The notes: generated by a model from the letters alone, not told the origin. Shown: positions 24,856-34,973, counted from the stretch's first letter. The stretch is DNA of 60,694 nucleotides from an uncultured Lachnospiraceae bacterium (GCA_910583835.1 CAJTYM010000025.1:1-60694); one strand, 5' to 3'. Translations and numbers: made by a program.

Positions 24856-26271
24856 CTTTAAGATTTGATTGACCATGCCGGGATTGGCCTTGCCTTTCAT
24901 GGCTTTCATGGTCTGTCCTACCAGAAAGCCGATGGCTTTCTCCTTGCCATTTCGGTAATCCTCCACAGACTTGGGATTATCCGCAATGACCCTGGCAACT
25001 GTTTCACGCAATGCTCCCTCGTCATTGACGGTTTTCAGCCCATGCTCCTCCACATATTTTTCCACGTCTATGTCGCCTACAAAGACTTGTTCAAAGACTT
25101 CTTTTGCCACCGTGCCATTGATTGTCCCATCCTCTGTAAATGCGATGATTCTTGCAAGGTTTGAGGGGGAGAAAGAAAGTTCTTCTGCGTCCATTTCATG
25201 CTCTTTTAGGAGGCGCATAGTCTCACCCATCAGCCAGTTTGAGACTTTCTTGGGTTTTTGGCACAGCGCCGTGGTCTGTTCAAAGAGGTCGGCAAGCTTT
25301 TTCACGGAAGTGAGGATTTTCGCATCGTATTCCGGCAAACCAAATTCCTCCATGTAGCGTTTCATCTTTTCATCGCGCAGCTCCGGCTGCCTGTCACGGA
25401 TTTCCTGCAGCCATTCATCGCTAATGACAATGGGCACTAAATCCGGCTCCGGGAAATAGCGGTAATCCTGGGCATCTTCTTTGGAGCGCATGGCATAGGA
25501 ATAGCCCTCCTCATCGTTCCAGCGCCTGGTCTCCTGCACAACCTTTTCCCCTGACTCAAGCAAATCAATCTGACGGGCAGTCTCCGCTTCAATCGCCCTG
25601 GCAATTGCCTTAAAGGAACCGATATTTTTCATCTCCGTACGTGTGCCCAGTGCCGCCCCTTTCTCGCGGACAGAAAGGTTTACGTCTGCACGCATGGAAC
25701 CTTCCTGCATTTTACAGTCGGAAGCCCCCAGATATTGGATAATCATCCGCAGTTTATCCAGATAGGCAATTACTTCCTCAGCAGAACGCATATCCGGCTC
25801 AGAAACAATCTCAATCAAGGGGACGCCGGAGCGGTTGTAATCCACCAGTGATACCTCTTCCCAATCATCATGCACCAGCTTGCCGGCATCCTCTTCCATA
25901 TGGATTTCATGGATGCCGATAGTCTTGCTGCCCCTTTCTGTCTCAATTTCAATACCGCCATCATGGCAGATGGGCAGATAAAGCTGGGAAATCTGGTAAT
26001 TCTGCGGGTTATCAGGATAGAAATAATTCTTGCGGTCAAATTTGCTGTACTGATTAATCTGGCAGTTGGTCGCCACACCCACTGCCATGGCGTATTCCAC
26101 GACCTTCTTATTCAGCACTGGCAGCGAACCGGGCATCCCGGTGCACACCGGGCAGGTATGGGTATTTGGCGCACTGCCAAAAGCCGTGGAGCAGGAACAG
26201 AAGATTTTCGTTTTCGTTGCCAGTTCTACATGGACTTCCAGACCGATGACGGTTTCATATTCTTTACTCAT
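24844..26271 (-). CDS. gatB: Asp/Glu-tRNA(Asn/Gln) amidotransferase subunit B
   Basis: 475 residues, the usual GatB length. It binds mischarged Asp-tRNA(Asn) or Glu-tRNA(Gln), phosphorylates the acid and amidates it with ammonia supplied by GatA. Seen are VIGLEVHVEL, the zinc-site Cys residues (FCSCSTAFG, CPVCTGMPG), the signature RKNYFYPDNPQNYQISQ, and the C-terminal YqeY-like tail domain ending VNQILKEML. GGAGGAGA precedes the ATG. Last gene of the aspS-gatC-gatA-gatB unit. Confidence 0.97.
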   Translation of the reverse strand: MSKEYETVIGLEVHVELATKTKIFCSCSTAFGSAPNTHTCPVCTGMPGSLPVLNKKVVEYAMAVGVATNCQINQYSKFDRKNYFYPDNPQNYQISQLYLPICHDGGIEIETERGSKTIGIHEIHMEEDAGKLVHDDWEEVSLVDYNRSGVPLIEIVSEPDMRSAEEVIAYLDKLRMIIQYLGASDCKMQEGSMRADVNLSVREKGAALGTRTEMKNIGSFKAIARAIEAETARQIDLLESGEKVVQETRRWNDEEGYSYAMRSKEDAQDYRYFPEPDLVPIVISDEWLQEIRDRQPELRDEKMKRYMEEFGLPEYDAKILTSVKKLADLFEQTTALCQKPKKVSNWLMGETMRLLKEHEMDAEELSFSPSNLARIIAFTEDGTINGTVAKEVFEQVFVGDIDVEKYVEEHGLKTVNDEGALRETVARVIADNPKSVEDYRNGKEKAIGFLVGQTMKAMKGKANPGMVNQILKEML

Positions 26272-26285
26272 AATCTTTCTCCTCC

Positions 26286-27749
26286 CTACTGTTCTGCCAA
26301 TGGGCTGTGATGATAAGCTCTGGTCTGCTCATAGGCAAATGCGGCGCGGATTATCTTCTTTTCCTGGAAACAATCGCCGATAAGCTGCAGGCCAATCGGA
26401 AGCCCCTTGCTATCCAATCCGCAAGGTACGCTGATTGCCGGAAGCCCTGCCAGGTTTACAGAAACCGTATAGATATCACCCAGATACATCTTTAAGGGGT
26501 CGCATAAGGACTCCCCAAGCTTCGGCGCAGTGGTGGGCGCTACCGGTCCAAGAATGATATCATAGCTGGCAAACGCTTTGTCAAATGCCTGTTTTATCAA
26601 TGCTTTCGTGCGTAGTGCTTTTAAGTAATACGCATCGTAATAGCCGGAACTGAGTACAAAGGAACCGAGCATGATACGGCGTTTTACCTCCGCCCCGAAT
26701 CCCTGGGAACGTGATTTCTTGTACATGTCATGAAGCCCCTCATAATCTTTCGCGCGGTAGCCATATTTCACGCCGTCAAACCGTTCCAGGTTGGAACTCG
26801 CCTCGGCGGCGGCAATCACATAGTATGCCGGAATTGCATATTCTACCAGGCTCAAATCAAATTCTTCCACAATTGCTCCCTTTTCTTCCAGAACCCTGGC
26901 GGCTTTCAACACAGCTTCTTTTACTTCCATGTCCAATCCGCTGCCCAGATAATCCCTGGGGATACCGATTTTAAGCCCCTTAACATCGTCTGCCAAGGCT
27001 GTCGTAAAATCCGTATCTTCACGTTTCACCGAAGTGGAATCTTTCTTATCATGGGAACTGATGATTTCCAGGACAGTGGCGCAATCCGTCACATCCTTTG
27101 CCACCGGCCCAATCTGGTCTAAGGAAGAGCCATAGGCAATCAGCCCATAACGGGAGACCGTTCCGTAAGTAGGCTTGATGCCGGTGACACCGCAGAACGA
27201 ACTGGGCTGGCGGATGGAGCCGCCGGTATCAGAACCCAGCGCAATGCACACCTCCTCTGCTGCCACTGCCGCGCAGCTGCCGCCGGAAGAGCCCCCGGGG
27301 ACATGTTCGGTATTCCAGGGATTTCTCGTCACCCCATAAGCGGACGTCTCGGTAGTGCTGCCCATGGCAAATTCATCCATGTTCGTCTTGCCAATCACGA
27401 CAGCGCCCGCTTTTTCCAAATTTCGTACCGCTTGAGCCGTATAGGTAGGGATAAAATTATTTAAAATCTTAGAACTGCAGGTTGTCAGCAGCCCCTTTGT
27501 ACAGAGGTTGTCTTTCACTGCCACCGGAACCCCGGCAAGCGGTCCTGTCAGCGTCCCTTCTGCAATCTGTTTCTGCACCTCGGCAGCACGTTTCAAGGCA
27601 CATTCCCCATCTATGGTTACAAAGCCGTTTATCTGCGGCTCCTTGCTCTCAATAGCTGCCAGCGATGCTTTTACTGCCTCTTCGGCTGACACTTCTTTGG
27701 CTTTGATTTTCTTTCCCAGCTCTACGGCTGTCAATGATAAAAGGTTCAT
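26286..27749 (-). CDS. gatA: Asp/Glu-tRNA amidotransferase subunit A
   Basis: 487 residues, amidase-signature enzyme that hydrolyses glutamine and channels ammonia to GatB. The Ser-cisSer-Lys triad is Lys79 (VAVKDNLCTKG), Ser154 (PGGSSGGSCA) and Ser178 (GSDTGGSIRQP), at the positions known for GatA. It lies 14 nt upstream of gatB. Without AsnS or GlnS in the cell this complex would supply Asn- or Gln-tRNA; the window cannot tell which. Confidence 0.97.
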   Translation of the reverse strand: MNLLSLTAVELGKKIKAKEVSAEEAVKASLAAIESKEPQINGFVTIDGECALKRAAEVQKQIAEGTLTGPLAGVPVAVKDNLCTKGLLTTCSSKILNNFIPTYTAQAVRNLEKAGAVVIGKTNMDEFAMGSTTETSAYGVTRNPWNTEHVPGGSSGGSCAAVAAEEVCIALGSDTGGSIRQPSSFCGVTGIKPTYGTVSRYGLIAYGSSLDQIGPVAKDVTDCATVLEIISSHDKKDSTSVKREDTDFTTALADDVKGLKIGIPRDYLGSGLDMEVKEAVLKAARVLEEKGAIVEEFDLSLVEYAIPAYYVIAAAEASSNLERFDGVKYGYRAKDYEGLHDMYKKSRSQGFGAEVKRRIMLGSFVLSSGYYDAYYLKALRTKALIKQAFDKAFASYDIILGPVAPTTAPKLGESLCDPLKMYLGDIYTVSVNLAGLPAISVPCGLDSKGLPIGLQLIGDCFQEKKIIRAAFAYEQTRAYHHSPLAEQ

Positions 27750-27760
27750 CCTCTGCCTCC

Positions 27761-28093
27761 TTACTGCTCTACGGTCTTAGGCACCACAAATGCCCGGTCC
27801 CTCTGCATGGGGGCATTTGCCAGCGTATCTTCCCCGCCGTCCCTGTCTTCTGCGACATCCTCACGAAAAACATTGTGCACAGAAAAGACATGGGACATCG
27901 GCTCAATCCCTGATGTGTCCAGTTCATTCAAAGTATCAATGTAATCCAGCATCGTTTCCATGTCCTTTTTCGCTGCCTCTTTCTCTTCGCTGGACAAATC
28001 CAGCTTGGCAAGGATACCCACATATTCCATGGTCTCATCAGAAATTACGTTTTTGCCTCTACCTGCATTCACTTTCTTCTTGACCTCTTCCAA
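27761..28093 (-). CDS. gatC: Asp/Glu-tRNA amidotransferase subunit C
   Basis: 110 residues; the small belt-like subunit that stabilises GatA-GatB. Conserved features are LAKLDLSSEEKE, MLDYIDTLNELDTSGIEPMS and the NVFREDV segment. The TTG start at 28093 has AGGAGG 8 nt upstream; the next Met (residue 22) would truncate the first helix. It is 12 nt upstream of gatA. Confidence 0.92.
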   Translation of the reverse strand: MEEVKKKVNAGRGKNVISDETMEYVGILAKLDLSSEEKEAAKKDMETMLDYIDTLNELDTSGIEPMSHVFSVHNVFREDVAEDRDGGEDTLANAPMQRDRAFVVPKTVEQ

Positions 28094-28198
28094 ACCTGTC
28101 TCCTCCTAATCTCTTTGGCATCACGCCCTAATCTACATTTTCAAATACAAACTTAGGGACCCGCACCTTAATGCACGTTTTCACTCATTTGCTGCATC

Positions 28199-28229
28199 AG
28201 TATAACGAATATGAAGTCTTCGTTATACT
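28199..28229. repeat. Perfect 11-bp hairpin at the aspS stop codon
   Basis: AGTATAACGAA (28199-28209) pairs perfectly with TTCGTTATACT (28219-28229); one arm overlaps the aspS TAG. No T-run follows on the minus strand, so it is more likely a processing or stability element than a terminator. Nearby 28158-28176 repeats the aspS 3' end CCGCACCTTAAT(AT)GCAC, a small local duplication. Confidence 0.6.
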
Positions 28230-29973
28230 AGTCCCGCACCTTAATATGCACTTCCCGCAGCTGCTGCTCCGTCACCTCGCTGGGGGCGGCACACATCAGA
28301 TCCTGCGCATTTCCGTTCATGGGGAAGGCAATGACCTCCCGGATGTTCTCTTCGCCTTTCAAAAGCATCAGCATCCGGTCAATGCCCGGCGCCATGCCGG
28401 CATGGGGCGGCGCCCCAAACTGAAATGCATTGTATAATGCCCCGAATTTATTCTTCAATACTTCTTTATCATAACCTGCAATCGCAAACGCTTTCTCCAT
28501 AATCTGCAAATCATGGTTACGGACTGCGCCGGACGAGAGCTCCACGCCGTTGCAGACAATATCATACTGGTATGCCAGAACTTCCAGGGGGTCTTTCTCA
28601 TTTAGCGCTGCCAACCCTCCCTGGGGCATGGAAAATGGGTTATGCGTAAAACCTATCTGCTTTGTCTGCGCATCCCGCTCAAACATCGGAAAATCATTGA
28701 CGTAACAGAAGCGGTAAGCATTTTTCTCCAGCAAATCCAGCTTCTCTCCCAGTTCCGTACGAATCATGCCTGCGTAATACGCAGCGCGTGCCTCCTTATC
28801 CGCCATAAAGAAAATCGTATCTCCTATTTCCAATCCGGTAAGCACACGGAATTCCTCTTTCAGCTCCTCGGGGATAAATTTGTCAATCGGTCCCTTGTAG
28901 CTTCCATCCTCCATAACTTCCAGATAACCAAGGCCGCCCATGCCGATTCCTGTGGCAAATTTCAGCAATTTCTCATGGAATCCCTTGGACATTTCTGCAT
29001 GTACCCGGATAGCACGGACAGTCTTTCCGAGAAATGGCTTAAAACTGCATTTCTGGAAAAAATCTGTGACGTCTGCGATGCGCAGCGGATTTCGCAAATC
29101 CGGTTTATCCGTGCCGAATTCCAGCATCGCCTGTCTGTAACTAATTACCGGAAACGGCGTCTCAGTTACAACGCTTCCTTCCGGCGCAAATTCCGCAAAT
29201 GCTGCCGCCAGCACTTCTTCCCCGACCTTGAACACATCTTCCTGGGTGGCAAAACCCATCTCGAAGTCAAGCTGGTAAAACTCTCCCGGGGAGCGGTCCG
29301 CCCTCGCATCCTCATCCCTGAAACAGGGGGCAATCTGAAAATATTTATCAAATCCCGCTGCCATCAGCAGCTGTTTATACTGCTGGGGCGCCTGCGGCAG
29401 CGCGTAAAATTTCCCCTTGTATTTGCGTGAGGGCACAATATAGTCCCTGGCGCCCTCCGGCGAAGACGCGCACAAAATGGGCGTCTGGATTTCCACAAAT
29501 CCCTGTTCCGTCATCTTCTGGCGCAGGAACGCAATTACTTTGGAGCGGAAGAGAATGTTTTCTTTTACTTTCTGGTTGCGCAGATCCAGATAGCGGTATT
29601 TCAGCCGTACCTCTTCCCGCACTTCTTTGCTTGTCATTATCTCAAAGGGAAGCGTCTCATAGACCTCTCCCAGTATATCAATTTCTTTGGCATCCAGTTC
29701 AATCGTTCCGGTGGGAATCTTAGGGTTGTAGGTTTCTTCATCCCTCTTTTCAATCAATCCCTGAACGGATATCGCCTGCTCCTTTCTGATTCCCTCCAAC
29801 AGCTTTCCGTCCCGGATTACCACCTGCATCACTGCGTACATATCCCGCAAATCCACAAAGGAAACGCCGCCATGGTCACGGATATTCTCTACCCAGCCCG
29901 CCACGCGGACTGTCCTGCCAATGTCTCCCTCGCTTACCTGGCCTAATGTGATGTCTCTGTAAATGTTGCTCAT
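28228..29973 (-). CDS. aspS: Aspartyl-tRNA synthetase
   Basis: 581 residues, bacterial-type class IIb synthetase. It has an OB-fold anticodon domain (VRVAGWVENIRDHGGVSFVD), motif 2 CFRDEDARADRSPGEFYQLD, a GAD insertion between motifs 2 and 3 (about 290-410) and motif 3 GMAPGIDRMLML. AAGGAG is 8 nt before the ATG at 29973; a GTG nine bases upstream is less well placed. It heads an operon with gatCAB, which suggests a non-discriminating enzyme that also makes Asp-tRNA(Asn) for GatCAB to amidate; that is inference. Expression is controlled by the T-box leader. Confidence 0.97.
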   Translation of the reverse strand: MSNIYRDITLGQVSEGDIGRTVRVAGWVENIRDHGGVSFVDLRDMYAVMQVVIRDGKLLEGIRKEQAISVQGLIEKRDEETYNPKIPTGTIELDAKEIDILGEVYETLPFEIMTSKEVREEVRLKYRYLDLRNQKVKENILFRSKVIAFLRQKMTEQGFVEIQTPILCASSPEGARDYIVPSRKYKGKFYALPQAPQQYKQLLMAAGFDKYFQIAPCFRDEDARADRSPGEFYQLDFEMGFATQEDVFKVGEEVLAAAFAEFAPEGSVVTETPFPVISYRQAMLEFGTDKPDLRNPLRIADVTDFFQKCSFKPFLGKTVRAIRVHAEMSKGFHEKLLKFATGIGMGGLGYLEVMEDGSYKGPIDKFIPEELKEEFRVLTGLEIGDTIFFMADKEARAAYYAGMIRTELGEKLDLLEKNAYRFCYVNDFPMFERDAQTKQIGFTHNPFSMPQGGLAALNEKDPLEVLAYQYDIVCNGVELSSGAVRNHDLQIMEKAFAIAGYDKEVLKNKFGALYNAFQFGAPPHAGMAPGIDRMLMLLKGEENIREVIAFPMNGNAQDLMCAAPSEVTEQQLREVHIKVRD

Positions 29974-30020
29974 AATGGTCACTCCTTTTCTGATGTAGTA
30001 TCTCAGGGCATTTTAGCAAA

Positions 30021-30293
30021 CAGAATGCCCCGAGATACATGTTATAGTATCCCGGGGCGAATAAACTGGTTATCCGCGGTACCACCCGCATTGGGAAAGA
30101 AATCCTTTCCCCACTCTTATGCGTAACGTGCATGGACGTACTGACCTACTTACTTTCAATCAGTCTGCTCCAGAGTGTTCCCTTTGTCTCCTCTTCCAAA
30201 CGGCGCTCTCAGTCGGTGACGCCGTATTCCTGTCGGCCTCTGAAAACAAGAGTCTCCTTCAACGCTTTAACTTACTAATGTTTAATTTTGAAC
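30021..30293 (-). promoter_or_regulatory. T-box leader, Asp (GAC) specifier
   Basis: The leader RNA (minus strand) carries the T-box sequence GGGTGGTACCGCGG (30074-30087), which pairs with the uncharged tRNA acceptor end. Stem I shows GGAGACAAAGGG, with GAC at 30188-30186 as the probable specifier codon. A terminator hairpin 30027-30038/30047-30058 (GCCCCGAGATAC with GTATCCCGGGGC) competes with the antiterminator. Low charged tRNA(Asp) would switch on aspS-gatCAB. Specifier assignment is by position and fits the downstream gene. Confidence 0.9.
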
Positions 30294-30322
30294 ATCATAG
30301 CACTCTTTTGGCATTTTGGCAA
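30294..30322 (-). promoter_or_regulatory. Promoter of the T-box/aspS operon
   Basis: -35 TTGCCA (30322-30317), 17-bp spacer and -10 TATGAT (30299-30294) directly precede the T-box leader. Confidence 0.75.
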
Positions 30323-30356
30323 GAACTTTTTTAATTTTCATGCTATATCGCCATTG

Positions 30357-33300
30357 TCATTTCTTAACTTTCACGCTCTTCGCCTTGCTGTAACTTCCGT
30401 ATATCTTGTCCTTGCCAGCTTTCTTGTAAGCGCGCACCCTCACATAATACTTCTTGCCAGCTTTCAGTTTCTTCTTGATTTTCGTGCTTGTGGTGCGGTT
30501 CTTCTTGATATCCACGGTCTTCGCGCCTTTGAATTTCTTACTGGAGGCATACTGAATCTGGTAGCCGTCCGCCTTTTTATCCCTCTTCCACTTTACGGTA
30601 ATCGTCTTCTTGGCAGTAGACTTCACACTGCTAAGCGCCATCTTCTTCGGCGCAACCGTCACGGTAACCTTCATCTCGGCAGGAAGATAACTGCTGTTCC
30701 CGGCTGCGCTGACAGTGATTACCGCCTTGCCGCAGCCTTTGATGCTTACTTTGCCGCTCGTCTTTCCGACCGTCGCCACTTTCGTGTTGCCTGAAGTATA
30801 AGTGATTGCGCCCTGTCCTTTCGCTTTGAGGGTAAACGCCTTGTTCCCATATACTTTCTTAATCGTGGAAGAAACTCCGGTAATCTTATTTTCCGCTTTC
30901 TTAGGCGGGCAAATTGTAGGACCTGTTGGCGGTTTCTCGTCTTCCGCCGCTTTTACAGCCGCAGAAGCAAGGACAAATTTATCCAGCCTCGGCGTGAAAT
31001 CATCCTGCAGTTCACTGAATTTATAGGAATTGTCATTCGTAAAGGCAATGGTATTTTCACCTTTTTGCAGCTTCACGTCCACAACCGTATTTTTGAACGT
31101 ATCCCAGCAGAAGGTATTCCTGAAATATACGGTCTGCGGCGTCCCGCCATTGACGGAAATCTGCATATAACGTTCTACCAAATCGGTATTATACGGATGC
31201 ACATAGTTGGAGCCGTCCTGTTTCTTCATCACGGGCGCAGGTTCATCATTGGCATAGAATACCGAAAGCTTATAATTGCCCGCTTCCGGCACGTTCACTT
31301 TAAGCTGTAAGCTGTTATCGCTTCCGCCCCGGAATCCCTCAATCGCTTTCCTGCCAGAAGCATACTCATTGTCGATAACCTGGGGGACAGACACACTGCC
31401 CGGCAGGTATTTATACTCCTCTGCATCGTCAAAGCTGCCGCTGCCGGCACGTACACAGTCTTCCGCCTCTATGGTATAAGAATTCTTCTGTGTATGCCCG
31501 GCGTCCTCCGTAAACGTCAAGAGGTCCAAAACAAGCCCATTTCCTGTTATGCAGAAACGGTTCATTCCTGCCGTAAGGTAGACTTTGCCAGCATTCTGAT
31601 TGCCCACTGTGAAATCAAAAAGCTTCATCCAGCCTATGCTGACTGCCGTCTCTGCTTTAGCGTCTTGGGCATAGTTCACGCGGCTCTTGGACAATGCTGC
31701 GCTGCCGCTTCCCACGGCGCCAAACGTATAATAGCCATCCCGCGGAGCACAGACATAGAACTCAAATGTCCCGCTGCCAAAAGCGCTTCCCGCTCCTGAA
31801 TAACTGCCATTCTGCGACAATGTAAATCCTTCTTGGCTGCCTGCAAGTTCCTCCGGCTCTATCTTGACAACCGCCGGGGACTCCGGTGCATAAACCAGGT
31901 CAATCTTATCCAGCAATGCACACAGCATGGAATTTACCTCTTTGCCTTTCTGGCTCTCTCCCTTGTACATCAGCTGAATGGTATGGCTTCCTGCCGTCAA
32001 ATCCACATAGACCGTCTTATAATTGTAATACCCCCATTTCACCGTGGAGTCATAGGCGATTTCCTGCGGCTGCCCATTGTCAATCGTCAGCGTATGTTTG
32101 GAAATCGCACCGATGGCGCGGTTCTGCCCTCCAGTGGCGACATATTCCAGACTCTGCGCATCCACCTGCGGCGCCTGGCTGGAATAATAGATATTCAGGC
32201 GGTACCTTCCCGTCTTAGGCACATTGACCGTAAATTTGACGCCGTCATCCTCGGTATCCAGACTGCCGACTTCCGCACGGTTCGAGCGCGCCAAATCACC
32301 GCCGCTTGTCTTGGTGTAAGCTTTTGCCCCGCCAATCAGCTCAGCATCCTCAGCTTCGTAAGTCTGCTGCCAATTCTTGCCATACGATGCGATTGTGCTG
32401 ACCGGCTCATTGGTTGCGGGCGTAATCACTGCGTAGTAGGCATCCATCAGTTCCGCATCGGCAACTGTAAATACAAGGTCATTGCCGGAAAATGCCAGAT
32501 TCCCTTCAAATTCCACCGGAATTTCATCGGCAAATCCATGATGTCCGGTGAATTTTGTGCTGTAGAGCTTGACATGCGCCTTATCTGCCCCGGCAAACAT
32601 CCTAGTTGATTTGATATTCTCTATGCTGACCGTCTGTTTGCCCGCCTGACCGCCGAACAGGCTATGAATCATGCCAGCCTCCTCGTCCACGCTTGTCAGG
32701 CCGTACAGTCTGCCATAAGCTCCCGGTCCTTCGATGTTCTCCAATGTCAGCGGCGCTTTCCTGCCCGTCATCTGGGCATACCATTTGTATACCCACCATG
32801 CGCCATTAGGCTTATTCGTATCTGCCGCCAGCTCATTCAGGGAATTTGCCAGCCCCCAATAAGGCAGGGAAGCGTAGACGTCCTCCTCGTCAAAAACAGC
32901 CAGCCAGTTTACTAATGCCCCGGGATTTCCCACATCGTCAAAATTTACCGTCTCATTAACAAACAGAATTGGCTCTATGCCGGAATCTGCATAATAAGTC
33001 TCCACATACCCTTTCACCTGGTCACAATGGGATTTAAAGCTTGTCAGCTTATCCTTTTGCAGTTCATGCCAGGTGATGTATTCCGGCAGGCATTCATTTT
33101 TCTGGCAGAACTCAAAGAACGTTTTGTAAGCATTGCCGTCATAAACGGAAAAATTAGGTCCTGCCACCTTGATTGCCGGATTAATATCTTTCACTGTATT
33201 GTAAATGGTCAGCCAGTCGTTGCAGAAACGTGTCCAATTCCTGTCATTATACCAGATTCCATCCGGCTCATTAAACAGCACTAAACTGTATCCTTCAAGT

Positions 33301-34973
33301 TCCTCTGCCGTCTTGCCCGCTAACATCTTGCGGACAACCGTATCTACTATCTCAATATAATCTGCAATCCCCGTATTCTCATAAGGCCATTGCAGATAAT
33401 AATCCTGCAGATAAATCTGGATATTCTCTACGCCGCACTCCCGAAGGTATGGCGTCAGCCGATAACCGTCCCCGGACGGATGCTGTTTGCCGTCTGCAGC
33501 TTTCTGGACAAGAATCTTAGGTTGGATTGCGCTTATCAAATCTGCGTAAGGCACTCCTATTTCACTGACCCCATAGAGGAATCCAGTAGAACCGTGAAGC
33601 AGCTCATTCTTACTGTTGGCGGGGTTGGCATCAAAATGCAGCGTTGCGCCATAGGAGATATCCCCTACTGCGTTCCTCACTGCCAAAAGCGCCTCATCCA
33701 CTGCCTGTTGGTCTGTCCCTTTCAGCGCCTCAGCCGCCTTATCTCTTGCCGCCTTTATCTGCCGCTCGCTGTCCGCCGACAAACCGCCCTGTGACAGTAT
33801 CACGTTGGCCTCCCGCGCTTCTTTGGTCAGCTGCGCATTGGAAAATGTCGTATCTTCTGTGATGCCCTCATAAAATCTGAGCCCGGCAAGCGCTGTATCC
33901 AAATTCCCGGCAAGGCGGTTTACATTCGCTTCCGTCACCGGATTCGCCAAGCCCTCCTGTCCATCGCTGACAGCCTTCTGCAGATTCTCATAGCTGTCTT
34001 TGGTGTAGAAGCTGATGCTCTTTGCCTGCGCCTGTGCGACCTTATCCCTCAGCCCATCAAGCACGGAATCCCGCACAGCATAGCTGTCATATGCCGCTTT
34101 CGCCTGCTCCGGGGTCAAGGCAGTATTGTAAAAACGAAATTCATCCATCTGCGCCTTGATATCGTTATCGGTGCTGTAAACAGAACGCCCGATGGCATTA
34201 TGTTTATAAGTCTTTAATATTGCCGCATTATCTGCAAACAGCGACGTCAGTATGGCGTCCTTATTATTCTTCCTGTCATACTTCATGTCCACCTTCTGCC
34301 CATCCAGATAAACTTCATAATCTGTGGGGGACACGCTGACGGTCACATGCTGCCATGCCCCCTTGGCAAACTGTTTCTCCCACACCAGCTTGAGCTGGTT
34401 GCTGCGGTCGTTGAGCATAACGGAGGAATTGTATCCGCTTTTGCCCTCGCCCATATCCTCATTAGTATCTGACCCAACCACAAAGGTAAATTCCGGCGCA
34501 TTCCATGCCCCATTGTCACCGTTATTGGAGTTCAGTTCCAACGGCGTTGCCGAAAAAATACGGCTGTACTGCTCTGCTTTTGCGTCAATATTAATCCAAA
34601 AAGAAAATGCAAAGCCATCGCTTGTCACATCGTCAAACATATTGTCCGGCAGCAGCAGGCTTCCTTTGCCCAAACCACCGCCTGGAAGATTGAGGACTTT
34701 GTTGCCCCTGACCTCATTTTCTTCCACGCCAAGCCCGGTTCCATCCCCTGCAATTGTTGCCGTGATTCCCGTCTTGCTTCCCTCATTCTCCACTTTGCCA
34801 TCGGTTACCTCTTTATCAAAGGTAAACTCATAATACGGCTCCGGCACTGATACGCGCGCACCCGCCTGTGTGCTGCCATCCTGCGTTCCCGCCGCCCATG
34901 AGGGCAAAGATGGAACTGCTATGCACGCTGCCAGCGTCAGCGCCAACAACTTTTTCAGCATCCCTGATTTCAT
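30357..34973 (-). CDS. Secreted multi-domain GH39-like glycoside hydrolase
   Basis: A 1,538-residue exported protein. The ATG at 34973 is chosen because AAGGAGG lies 6 nt upstream and a signal peptide follows (KKLLALTLAACIAVPSLPS). Domains in order: LamG/concanavalin-like (about 45-300), helical FIVAR-like linker (300-440), and a clan-A hydrolase core (440-800). The core has probable acid/base Glu569 (VLFNEPDG) and nucleophile Glu674 (LFVNETVN), as in GH39. Three CBM6/35-like modules follow (about 870-1300), then an Ig-like domain (ITYTSGNTKVATVG) and a basic Fn3-like end. No sortase motif; it is probably released or wall-held by the Lys-rich tail. Substrate is likely a host or dietary glycan. 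Confidence 0.8.
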   Translation of the reverse strand: MKSGMLKKLLALTLAACIAVPSLPSWAAGTQDGSTQAGARVSVPEPYYEFTFDKEVTDGKVENEGSKTGITATIAGDGTGLGVEENEVRGNKVLNLPGGGLGKGSLLLPDNMFDDVTSDGFAFSFWINIDAKAEQYSRIFSATPLELNSNNGDNGAWNAPEFTFVVGSDTNEDMGEGKSGYNSSVMLNDRSNQLKLVWEKQFAKGAWQHVTVSVSPTDYEVYLDGQKVDMKYDRKNNKDAILTSLFADNAAILKTYKHNAIGRSVYSTDNDIKAQMDEFRFYNTALTPEQAKAAYDSYAVRDSVLDGLRDKVAQAQAKSISFYTKDSYENLQKAVSDGQEGLANPVTEANVNRLAGNLDTALAGLRFYEGITEDTTFSNAQLTKEAREANVILSQGGLSADSERQIKAARDKAAEALKGTDQQAVDEALLAVRNAVGDISYGATLHFDANPANSKNELLHGSTGFLYGVSEIGVPYADLISAIQPKILVQKAADGKQHPSGDGYRLTPYLRECGVENIQIYLQDYYLQWPYENTGIADYIEIVDTVVRKMLAGKTAEELEGYSLVLFNEPDGIWYNDRNWTRFCNDWLTIYNTVKDINPAIKVAGPNFSVYDGNAYKTFFEFCQKNECLPEYITWHELQKDKLTSFKSHCDQVKGYVETYYADSGIEPILFVNETVNFDDVGNPGALVNWLAVFDEEDVYASLPYWGLANSLNELAADTNKPNGAWWVYKWYAQMTGRKAPLTLENIEGPGAYGRLYGLTSVDEEAGMIHSLFGGQAGKQTVSIENIKSTRMFAGADKAHVKLYSTKFTGHHGFADEIPVEFEGNLAFSGNDLVFTVADAELMDAYYAVITPATNEPVSTIASYGKNWQQTYEAEDAELIGGAKAYTKTSGGDLARSNRAEVGSLDTEDDGVKFTVNVPKTGRYRLNIYYSSQAPQVDAQSLEYVATGGQNRAIGAISKHTLTIDNGQPQEIAYDSTVKWGYYNYKTVYVDLTAGSHTIQLMYKGESQKGKEVNSMLCALLDKIDLVYAPESPAVVKIEPEELAGSQEGFTLSQNGSYSGAGSAFGSGTFEFYVCAPRDGYYTFGAVGSGSAALSKSRVNYAQDAKAETAVSIGWMKLFDFTVGNQNAGKVYLTAGMNRFCITGNGLVLDLLTFTEDAGHTQKNSYTIEAEDCVRAGSGSFDDAEEYKYLPGSVSVPQVIDNEYASGRKAIEGFRGGSDNSLQLKVNVPEAGNYKLSVFYANDEPAPVMKKQDGSNYVHPYNTDLVERYMQISVNGGTPQTVYFRNTFCWDTFKNTVVDVKLQKGENTIAFTNDNSYKFSELQDDFTPRLDKFVLASAAVKAAEDEKPPTGPTICPPKKAENKITGVSSTIKKVYGNKAFTLKAKGQGAITYTSGNTKVATVGKTSGKVSIKGCGKAVITVSAAGNSSYLPAEMKVTVTVAPKKMALSSVKSTAKKTITVKWKRDKKADGYQIQYASSKKFKGAKTVDIKKNRTTSTKIKKKLKAGKKYYVRVRAYKKAGKDKIYGSYSKAKSVKVKK

